NCBI GenBank assembly: GCA_009823505.1
Contig: VZQC01003052.1
Coordinates: 2,830,701 to 2,894,700 of the forward strand
Reading direction: 5' to 3'
Length of the DNA: 64,000 nucleotides
Origin: Rhizomys pruinosus
Taxonomy: Eukaryota > Chordata > Mammalia > Rodentia > Spalacidae
This document shows, piece after piece, positions 55,257-64,000 of the stretch. Made by a program: the position numbers and the translations under genes. Each line of letters starts with the position of its first letter. Position 1 is the stretch's first letter. Under the pieces are notes generated by a model, which searched no databases, was not told the origin of the DNA, and worked only from the letters and a program-made list of their open reading frames with translations.

Positions 55257-56700
55257 CGTGCTGGGTGGGGCTTTGTTGCCATTTCAACATTCCTGTGATC
55301 GGAGAGGGGGTGTTCTTTTCTTTTTTCTTTTTTTTCGGGGTCTCTTTTACTGCATCATCTTCTTCGCTACTTTCCATGTAGGGGGGGGTGCGGGGTTTCT
55401 CTCTTTCCTAGCTTCTCAATCCTTTCATCTTTCTCTACTCTTTGCTTTGCTGATTGGTTCCTCCTTATCGTTTTTTCAGCATGGGATCTTTTCAGTTCAT
55501 TCTTCCACTTCCTTCCGGGACATTTGTCATTCTCTCTCTCTAGGGACTCCTAGGTACTAGGTCCGTCTGGTTTTGTCTATCTTCATCTCTTTAAATTCCT
55601 CTGAACTTGTCTTTATCTTTACTACTTTTTATTCTTTAGTATGTCCACAATTGTACTCTAATATCTGTGTCCTAGGGGCCTCCCCAGGGATCCGCACTGT
55701 AGGGTCTCTCCACAAGGGTTGGTAGCTTGTTGCGGATGGCATTTATCCTGTCCATCCTTATCCCCTTGCCTCTTCACATGTGCTCCTCCTTTGTTCCTGA
55801 ATTGGGTTCTCTTTGCCTGTATTCCCCATGTGAATCCAAGTGCCCTCTTCCCATAGGCTGTTTGAAGGCTTGCTTTGCTTCCTGCCTCCTTCAGATGCCG
55901 GTTCTTTTCAATTGTTTCTTTTCTTCTTTGATTGATTTGTTTTCGTGTTTTTTCTTTTCTCTTTTGTCTGATTTGCATTTGTACGTTAGCTTTTATTGAG
56001 TTTTTTTTTTTTTTCTTTAACATCTCTCCCTTTCTTGGTTTTGATATTTCGTTCTATTCCTAAAGAATCCACTTGGGACACTCTTTTGGTGATCCCAGTT
56101 GGGTGGGTGGGGGGGGGGGTGGTGTGTTGCTGCCTTGTTACCTGGTTACGGGTTGGAGAAATCCGACCACTGTCCTAAGCCTGTGCCAATCTCACCTGTT
56201 TATCCGTCGGATGGCATCACCACAGCCCACAACAAGCAACAGCCACGAGTAGAAGTGACATATTACCCGTCGCTGGTCCCCAGCTCTCCTGTGCTTCAGC
56301 GTAGGTATCTGGAACGTCCCTTGATCCTCCTCTATTACACGATTAGCCCCTTTTCTCTGGCTTCTAGCGGGACACCTCCGTCTCCCATTTTAGTCTACAC
56401 CTTCACCCCATCCAAGCACCAAAGATGTTTTGCCGATACTTAATTCAGACAATCTCTCTCTCTCCTGTCGGACCCCATCTTCACTGCTTTACTCGAGTGT
56501 TAGTTCTATTGCCTCGCTGCTTCCCGTTTTCGATGTCCAAAGATCTTTACCCACCATTTCCTCGGTAACCTGGCCTTACAATAAAGTAACGGCAAATGTT
56601 GTCCTTCCCCATGTTTTAGTCCTTTACCCCCTTTAGCCTAAACCCACTTCGGACTCTGGTTCTTTCTTACTATTTCACTAAAAATTCTCTTCTGATCTCC

Positions 56701-57984
56701 TTTTCTTGTCTCACCCAACGCTCTTGCGATCAAATTCCGGTGTTCCCTTCCTTAGTCCGTACGCGGTATGCATTAAATTGTCTTTTTTCGCATTATGTCC
56801 ACAATCTTGTTCATGTGTTTCTTACTATTCTTACACTTGACCATGTAGTCTTTCTCTTCTTACTACACTACGCTTCTTGTCCCTGATTCACACACTGCCG
56901 GCCCCAGATTTTAATTGTGACTATCATTTGCAAATGTGTAGATGTGTTACATTGGGTGGCACCATTGATTGTGACCAAAGATACACTTGTATTAAACAGA
57001 TGAAGGAATATGTAAGCATGGGAGTTTCTCATCCTCATCTCTCACTCTACTATTTTTCAAATATTCATTAGTGCTCATTCAGGCTACATGGCTAGTAGGT
57101 GTGGAATCCAGGGCAGAGACATTTTTGAGTTGGGGGGTTAGAACATAAACAGATCACTGTATATGTGTAGTTGCTTTTGCATCAGCCTTGACTGTCAGAG
57201 TCTGCACATTGCCAATGTCTGACTGTTCTGGGGTTTCTAGGAGTTGCTGAGTTGATAAATGGGCAGGTGCTAAGGATCAGTAAGTACTGGGCACATGTTG
57301 TTTCCCCTCTATGACTGAGTGAAGGGCTTGGTTCTAAGACATTTATTGGTCTGAGTAGTAGGTGTTGGCAGAGGCAAGGAGACAGCTCTCACGGTCTTTC
57401 CTTCTGCTCTAGTTGGTACCGAATGTTGCAGACACTAACCAGGACTGAACACGTTACTCCCTAGCTCACTTCTTATGGGTAAGGCATTGACAATTCCATG
57501 TGCCTGAAAACTGTTGGTTTGGTTTTCACTGGCATGCCATGGTTTCTATATAAAGCAAACAGTTTGTTTTTTTTTGGTTTTTTTTTTTTGTTTTGTCCTT
57601 TTTTTTCCTTCTTCTCTGTTTCCCCTTTCCTCTCTGTCCAGGACTCCTAATGAAGGTTGATATTAACCAACTGTGACAGGTTTCAAGTTTTTATTTATAG
57701 CACTGGAAAACTGCTTTCATGTATTTGGAAATTTCTGGGCTGCTGATGCTTACTTTCAGTCTCAATTTAAAATCCTGAAGGGGGCAAGAAGCTTGAAGGT
57801 TTTAGAAGTTAGACACTAGGGTCAGAGTGAAATAGAGAACTTGAGGAAATGACAAATTTCATCTCTTTCCACCACTGCAAAACTGCTAACTAATGTCTTA
57901 GTGTGGTACTGTGGAGTTTCATAATACAGAACAGGTGCAATTGGTTTAGGAGAAGAACTATGTTCCTACAAAGCATCAAAACCT
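56701..57984. other. Stretch with no clear identity
   Basis: The first part may be residual L1 or noise. From about 57060 it looks unique. I see no gene. Confidence 0.35.
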
Positions 57985-59895
57985 CAGCAAACGAAAACTT
58001 CCCAAGGTGGGAAGATCACAAGTGCCAGGCCACAGAACCCTCAGTACGCACTGCTGGTGAGAGATGCATAAAACTGGTGAAAGCCAGTCTAGTGTGAAGA
58101 ATTCTAGACAACTAAAAATGGATTACCATATGACTCCAGATACCCCACTCTTCAATATACTTGCTACATGATAGATACTTGCTACCATGTTAATTCTACT
58201 GTTACTCTATTACTGCTTTTTTTCTTACAATAGCGAAATATGGCAAACCACTTAAAATGCTTGCTCAAAACAGATGAATGGATTAATGAAAATGTGCTAC
58301 TTTTACACAATGGAGTGTGTAGTCAAGCATAAAAAGTAAAATGGAATTAAAGGTGAATGGATGGAAACTTGAAGGCATATTCGAGTGAGGAACTCCAAGC
58401 CCAGAAAAGCAAACGCCACATGTTCTCTCTCCATATGTTTGGATGCCTAGCTTCAAGGTTTAGCTGTTGAGTATATCATCCGATGTAACACAGAAGCCAA
58501 GAAAATACAAGGGAGAAGGAGAGGAAGCAGGAGAACAGATGATAGGATGTAAGCACGATCAAGAGGGAGATGGCAAAAAATAGGGGTTACCTACACACTC
58601 AATGGGGTGGGAGGAAGGAGGGTAATATGAAAGCTAGATAAATAATGCTAAAGATGCCTGAAACACCCCAGGAAAATGTGTTATCTCATAGAAATAAACA
58701 CACAACACCACACACTACACAGTGTCACCACACACACACACACAAAACACACACACACAACACCAACAGAACCCACACCCACATATAGATGGATATCCTA
58801 AACAAAAATTCCAGGGCCAGCCAAGGGAAGTCTCCCTTCAAGTTGTTGTTCAGGGTAGTACCAAGAGGACTAACTGACAACCCCAATCACAACAAATGAA
58901 TATTATTGTGCATAGCTTTGATCTCTCCAGAACTTGAAGGTATAGAACCCTTATTGCTGAAGATATTGTGTATTTTGACATTGGAGAAATTGAGCAAGAA
59001 TTGATGTGAAAGCCTTCCCAGAAGACGAAGTCGCATGGTATCATACCGTGTTAGACACGTTGCCGAAGGAGAAAAATAATCAGCAAACTACAAAAACCAC
59101 TGGCCCAGCAAAATATTGCTATTTGTGATATTAGCTCAGCTTTTAATCCTGGGAGTAACAACAGCTATGCTAATTGGACTTAAGAATCCATTTTGGCCGC
59201 TGTAAGCATACCCATAGTTGGAGTGGTCATAGACCCAGAGGAGAACCTACTACTCGCAACTTTTTCCTGAAACCAATTGTATTCTTACTTAGTCTATCTA
59301 CGTGTCTTATCCTCAATGTCACACATGCAGGTATGCTTCTCACCACTCATCAAAGAACTCTCCTTTTGCCTATCCCCCGTTAATAAATACCATATACAGT
59401 GCAACCCTCTATCTCAAGGCTCAGGGAATACACAGAAGAGGGGGCATAGAACCGTTATGCCTGCGCTAGATGGTGCCATTCTTAGACCGACAGCGGAAGC
59501 TGACCCTACAGATGTCAGATAATGCGGCCTAAACAAGATCTGATGCACCACCCACTTCACAGGCATTGGCCTCGTGGATGGGGAATTTTACATGTCCCCA
59601 CCCCCCCCTCTAGATAAGAGTACAGCAACCAATCAATGGATAACGCGAGGAGGGAGAAGTCATTGTCTCTGGAAGCAAGCTCATTGAAGGGTTGTCCATC
59701 GGCGCGAGGTGGGCGCCTTAAACACACGCACATAATGAGCAGTACTATAAATGGGCCGTCCAGTGCGTTATATATGTGATGTATAATGTATGCAATGTAA
59801 AAAGCATAAGAAAGTAGACCCAGAAAATTGACAAACTCGTGAGGATGTAGGGGGTTGGAGGGGAGACAGGGAGAGGTCGAGACCTGTATACACAA
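57985..59895 (+). mobile_element. L1 LINE 3' end with full rodent-type 3' UTR
   Basis: Starts in the ORF2 3' end or 3' UTR border ('aaaaatggattaccatatga') and carries the long 3' UTR seen at 34.4-35.6 and 42.0-42.4 kb: 'gaaaagcaaacgccacatgt', 'gctcagggaatacacag', 'gtacagcaaccaatcaatgg'. It shows what the interrupted copy looks like without the provirus. Many small indels and a CA patch at 58725-58760. Confidence 0.75.
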
Positions 59896-60328
59896 TACGC
59901 ACTTGTGTGTGAAATTCTTTTCTTTCTAAATGGTACTTTTCATTTTTATCTTTTACACCAAGTAACGTAATGAAAGTCATGAAACAAGCACTCCTTCTGT
60001 ACAACCAAGTTGCACACGCCGCTACTGCCCAAACTTATACAACCTCAAGGTCCCCATTGTCCAGCTGGAGGGCTTGTTATGTACCAATGATGTTGATCAA
60101 ATAAGAGTCCAGTCTATAGTGCTAGTAGTCTCATGCAATTCACACAGCAGCCCTAATCTAACGCTATCTAAACACCTGTACCAGCCATAGTCTAACCTGC
60201 AGGCCATGCCCCCTCTTCAGAGATTTGTTTCCCTAGTGTTCCTGTGAAGAAGGGGCACAAGGTGGGCAAGAAGCAAAACAATCTACTGTGAATCATTCTT
60301 TTAAAAAGTAAATCAAAACAAACATGTT
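59896..60328. repeat. Diverged copy of the 36.4/62.6-kb repeat plus unknown DNA
   Basis: About 60040-60310 shares 'cacacagcagccctaatct', 'gccccctcttcagag' and 'gaaggggcacaaggtggg' with 62600-62790 and 36420-36610. Confidence 0.5.
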
Positions 60329-60545
60329 GGGCTGGAGAGATGGTTCCAGTCACAAAGTGTTACGAGCCCCATGGCTGCTCTACAGAGAGCCCTGGGTTTG
60401 ATTCTCAGCACCCATGTGTGAGGGTTTACAACCATCTGTAACTCATTTCAATGGGTGTCTCTGTGATGCTTGACCTCGGCAGTGCCTAATACAGTTGCAA
60501 CAATACATATGCACATAAACTAAAAAAATAACAAATAAAAATGTT
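60329..60545 (+). mobile_element. Noisy B2 SINE
   Basis: Sense B2 with disrupted head and body ('gggctggagagatggttcca', 'gggtttgattctcagcaccc'). Confidence 0.85.
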
Positions 60546-60654
60546 AAAACAACAAAAATGCTGAGTCCTATTTATTTTTAGCTAACATCCTCGTTGATGT
60601 ATGTATTTTTATGTAGTGTGTCCTTTAACCCTTCATCCATCTATCTAGATTTCT

Positions 60655-60845
60655 AATTGTTCACCCAAGAGAAAGGAAAGCAGATCTTATATAAATACTT
60701 TATGATGTGACTGTTCTAAGCAGCTTTCTGTATAATAGCCAAAAGCCAGAAATAATCACAATACTTATCAACGTCTAGTGGATAATAAAATTGTTGGTAT
60801 ACTGAACCATAGGAAATGCTACTTCAGCAATAAAACATAGGCAAA
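60655..60845 (+). mobile_element. Ancient L1 fragment
   Basis: 'cagctttctgtataatagcc' and 'gaaatgctacttcagcaata' are sense mammalian L1 landmarks of the 3' region. Confidence 0.65.
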
Positions 60846-60879
60846 ATACTGACACTTTTACACTCAAATTAGCATGTCA

Positions 60880-61112
60880 TGGGCTGGTGAGATGGCTAGT
60901 CGGTTTAAGTGCGCCGAATGCCTCTTTTGCAGAGAGAACAGGAGGTTCGATTCCCCAGCACCCACATGGCGCGCCTAAGAACCATCTGTAACTCCAATTC
61001 CCACGGGGAAACCGAATGCCTTTTCTTCTAACTCCGCTCGCGCATTTCATATCACAACACGGGTGCCCCAACATACATGCAAAGTACAACACTCATACAC
61101 ACATAAAAAAAT
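60880..61112 (+). mobile_element. Indel-rich B2 SINE
   Basis: Sense B2 in which almost every conserved block has gained one to three bases ('ggctagtcggtttaagtgcg', 'cccacatggcgcgcctaag'). Confidence 0.9.
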
Positions 61113-61117
61113 AACAT

Positions 61118-61285
61118 CAAACTGGGCGTGGTAGCGCACGAGCTAATTTAATCCTAGCCTTGGGAGGCAGAGGCAGATGGACCTTTGTGCGTTCAAGGCC
61201 AGCCTGGTCTACAAAGTGAGTCAGGACAAGCCGGAGCTACAGGGAAGAACCGGTCTCACCAAAAGGACCAAAAACAAAATTAAAA
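61118..61285 (+). mobile_element. Indel-rich B1 SINE
   Basis: Sense B1 with insertions ('gcgcacgagctaatttaatc', 'cagggaagaaccggtctcac'). It directly follows the B2, like the composites at 31.9 and 51.2 kb. Confidence 0.9.
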
Positions 61286-61329
61286 TTTAAATATAAATAA
61301 ATAAGTATCAGAGAAGGGAGAGAAGCTTG

Positions 61330-61640
61330 TTGGGGGGAAGTACTTGCATGTCAGTAAGAGCCTGAGGACCCAGCTCTGAAATCCCCAGCACCCATGTAAA
61401 GAGCCAAGTGTGTCGGTGTCCATCTGCAGTCCTCTGCACTGAGGAGGCAGAGACAGAGATCAGCTGGGCTCAGTGGCCACTTAGTCTTAGCATAGGCTAG
61501 CAGCAAGCGCCGGGTTCAGGTGAGAACACCTGTCTCTAAAACAAAATAAGGCAGAGAACAGTTGAGAACCGACATTACATCGAACATCCTACCGAAGTCT
61601 ATCTCCACCTCTACCTCACATGTGCGTGTACAACACAACA
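61330..61640 (+). mobile_element. B4-like composite SINE
   Basis: tRNA-like head ('gtacttgcatgtcagtaaga'), 'ccccagcacccatgtaaaga', B1-like middle ('gcactgaggaggcagagaca') and a CA-rich tail. Same family as 17681-18122 without the 41-bp expansion. Confidence 0.6.
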
Positions 61641-61859
61641 CAACCAACCAAACACAACACACACCCCTATATATATATAATCATGTGAAGTGAAAAAGTC
61701 CACAAAAATATAAAATAAACTGTTGCTTTGGTATATTAAACTAATTCTGGTAATAATTCAAATTAAATATTTCGGTTTTTCTCAGCAAGATTGAAAATCG
61801 GCATTGTGTGATAAAAAAAGAAATAAATCAATAAAAAGAAAGGACAAAAAAAAAAAGAA

Positions 61860-62332
61860 ACTGGAATTGATGTTTTTGAAACTTTAGGTTCCATTATGTT
61901 TATTGTTAGTAGAGGGAAATTCAATTATCTTTTTTTTTTTTTTTTGTTGTTTGGTCTTTTTTGAACGGGTCTCCCTGTCAAGCCCAACTGTCCGGAAACT
62001 CCCTCTGTAGACCAGGCTGGCCTTGAAATCATAAAGATACACCTGCCTCTGCCCTCCCAAGTGCTCGGATTACAGGTGTTGAGCACCACCATGCCCAAGC
62101 CAGCTTTTTTGTATCTTATATCTTTGACTTAATCATAAGAGTTTTTTGTAGAATCCTTGTGATCTTCTATTTAGACAATAACATGTTCTTCCATTCAATA
62201 TAGGTTATTTTTTTCTGTTTGCTATTGACCGTGTTCTAGAAACAGTTCTAGAAATGTCCTGAATAGGACTGGTGATGGTAGACTTCCCTATCTTGTTCTC
62301 AGTCTTAGAGGGAAAACATTCACTCTTTTTTT
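61860..62332 (-). mobile_element. L1 ORF2 fragment, antisense, with nested B1
   Basis: After the B1, 'ctgaataggactggtgatgg' and 'cttgttctcagtcttagagg' match antisense L1 reverse-transcriptase-region text. Not open in any frame. Confidence 0.65.
61929..62105 (-). mobile_element. Noisy B1 SINE
   Basis: Antisense B1 with small insertions ('gggtctccctgtcaagccca', 'ttgagcaccaccatgccc'). Confidence 0.9.
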
Positions 62333-62790
62333 TTTTTTATTATGCTTTGTGCATTTATACATCATTTTCCAATTCAGTTTTCAGGCATATTTCCCTTTCC
62401 CTTGCCCCCCACCCACCACCCCCCAACCGAAGATCCTGCATTCTGCCATAACTGTCCTGCATATTCTCTTCAGTTTTTTTTTCCATTTTTTAGCTAATAA
62501 GTGATAATCATGGTCAAGCATCCTTCCTGTAAAACCAATTTGCAGGGCTGTTGTGCCCAAACCCCCCACCCCCCACGCCCCACTTCCAGCGGGGGGTTCA
62601 GGTGATCAAATGAGTGTCCAGATCTAATTGCTGTTAGTTTCACCATTCACCCCAATAGCAGCCCTACATTCCTACCCGCCCCCTCTTCCAGCAGATTTCC
62701 TGGGCTTAGAAAAGGGGCATAGGTGGATGAGAGCAGAACAGTCCACTCTCTCTGGAGCTGATGTCTTGGACTCTGGTCACATTCTGGCTG
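62333..62790 (-). mobile_element. Retroposon 3' end, unclassified, plus provirus-shared part
   Basis: 62333-62610 is the reverse complement of 16440-16745, from a T-run tail to the C-rich block. 62610-62790 continues with text also found inside the provirus (36420-36610). Confidence 0.6.
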
Positions 62791-62824
62791 TTTACTTCAG
62801 ATGACATGAACCTTTCGTCAAACC

Positions 62825-63066
62825 TGGGGCTGGAGAAATGGCACTAGGGTTAAGAGCCACCGACTGCCTCTTACAGAGGACCCGGTTCGATCCCCCAGCA
62901 CCAATGGCGGCCGAGAACCTCTGAAAACTCCAATTCAGGAGAACTCCACTCCCAGGGGAATCGAGACCCTCTTCCTGCCCTCCGCGGCATTGCACGACAC
63001 GGGTGCACAGACTTGCATGGCAGGCAGTACATTCACTACACATACAGAAATAAAAAATTATTAAAC
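62825..63066 (+). mobile_element. Indel-rich long-form B2 SINE
   Basis: Sense B2 with the doubled 'aactccaattcaggagaact' block but many single-base errors ('aagagccaccgactgcctct'). Confidence 0.92.
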
Positions 63067-63389
63067 AAAAAAAAAACCTGAAAAAAAACAAGTTCAATTA
63101 CATAAATGAAGGGATTTGTGTGTTCCAATAGCGGACAGGATGTCACAGCTTGATGGCTGGGAAGATTGAGATACAGCTTTGCATTGTAGTAGGATGTGCC
63201 AGAGGGTGCCAAATGGGGGGTGCGACCCGTCTGAACATCGAAAAGGGGGGATGCCTCAGATTGCCCTGGACATTGGGCCCCTCTGTGGCCCCTCATGTGA
63301 CAGCTATTTGTGATGAGCCCTGGTGAAGCTTGCTTTCTAGGTGCCGCAGGGGTTTTGATGTAAGAGACTTTCTTGCCTCCCCACCCTGT
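63067..63389. other. Unique stretch
   Basis: Nothing recognised. Confidence 0.35.
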
Positions 63390-63740
63390 GGTGGTTTTGA
63401 CTGAGTGTCCCCATAGGTCTATGGTATTTCAGACATTGTCTCCAGTTGGTGGTGCTTTTTCTGGACGGTCTTAGAAGGTGTGGCCAGCTGGGGAAGTGAT
63501 GTTAACGGGGGCGGGCTTAGTGAGTTAACAAGCGCTCGTGCTCTCAGTTGCTCCTCTTTGCTTCTCTGTGCTCATTTGCCAGATGTGACCCTCTGTTTGC
63601 TGCTCCCCGGGACAAAATCCAGGCCCCAGCCTCCCGCCACAATGGACTAATTCCCGGGAACCGCCAATCGATACAGCTCAAATAAACTCTTTCATTTATA
63701 ATTTTCTGATCTGGTGTTTATCACAGCAACAGAAACCTGA
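63390..63740. repeat. Old LTR-like rodent repeat
   Basis: 'ccagttggtggtgctttttc', 'cacaatggactaattcccgg', AATAAA at 63682-63687 and 'tttatcacagcaacagaaac' match the layout of a common rodent repeat that ends in a polyadenylation signal. Family not assigned. It looks like the opposite orientation of the type at 651-850. Confidence 0.5.
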
Positions 63741-64000
63741 CTATAACCCCAGAACAAGGAACATATGACGCTGATGAGGTCGTCTCCAACATGTAAATTG
63801 GAGACACTTTATAGAGTTAATCTCTTTAAAACTTGTAAAACTGCCTTCTTTAATTGACTAATAGCACATAAGACCTTGAAAGGATTATTTCTCTGTTCAG
63901 AACCAAATATAAACTAAAGTCCTTAACTATGCACTTAAAGCAACATATCTCTACAAGCGGAGCTCTGACTCAGTCATGGATTATTCTACCAGGGAGATGT
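63741..64000. other. Unique stretch at window edge
   Basis: Nothing recognised. Confidence 0.35.

Larger units (their letters stand above)
53101..56700 (-). mobile_element. Long antisense L1 fragment (ORF2 endonuclease part and ORF1)
   Basis: Read on the minus strand, this runs from the ORF2 N-terminal region back towards ORF1. Antisense landmarks include 'gagtttccaggaatgctttt', 'tattgaagtcccctaccttt', 'gaagtctatttttatctgat' and 'ttggttttccagacatgtat'. A B2 interrupts it at 53868-54112. The 55-56.7 kb part fits ORF1 less well and the 5' limit is uncertain. Frames are broken throughout, partly by what look like sequencing indels, so no coding function remains. Confidence 0.7.

Overview
This is 64 kb of non-coding nuclear DNA from a muroid rodent. 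The evidence is dozens of B1, B2, ID and B4-like SINEs, L1/Lx LINE fragments with rodent-type long 3' UTRs, and abundant CA, GA and TTTG microsatellites. The B2 copies share diagnostic variants that I do not match to the mouse or rat consensus I know, so I do not name a species. I found no host exon, CpG island, tRNA, rRNA or other functional host gene. The open frames are by-products of SINEs, simple repeats and dead L1 copies. The window reads as intergenic or intronic sequence.

Layout: 1-880, old unclassified rodent repeats. 1060-3062, an antisense L1 carrying four nested SINEs. 3116-12668, SINEs separated by unique DNA and ancient MIR pieces. 12669-13993, a 14-bp minisatellite with an 84-bp higher-order period. 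14-26.5 kb, more SINEs, L1 and L2 pieces, a candidate solo LTR and an amplified 41-bp unit inside a SINE. 26.5-29.9 kb, two L1 3' ends flanking a 1.3-kb tract of almost two-letter DNA that includes 753 nt without a single G. 30-34 kb, SINEs including a B2-B1 chimera, and a 22-bp minisatellite.

34.15-42.37 kb is an L1 3' end interrupted by a complete minus-strand class II (ERVK-like) provirus at 35635-42023. It has 427- and 433-bp LTRs about 1.2% diverged, a 6-bp target duplication, a lysine-tRNA-like primer binding site, a polypurine tract and a leader splice donor, but no gag, pol or env frame. It therefore looks like a young non-autonomous, ETn-like element.

42.4-52.7 kb holds young B2 copies, two MIRs and unique DNA. 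A single N at 52745 marks a join. From there to at least 63.1 kb, L1 and SINE copies carry many small indels, which suggests an unpolished long-read patch. This part holds a long antisense L1 (53.1-56.7 kb), a sense L1 3' end (58-59.9 kb), several noisy SINEs and an old LTR-like repeat near the right edge.

Nothing here works as a gene system. The notable content is mobile-element biology: the non-autonomous provirus, a B2 subtype with an internal 17-bp duplication, chimeric SINEs sharing one target duplication, and unusual simple-sequence arrays.
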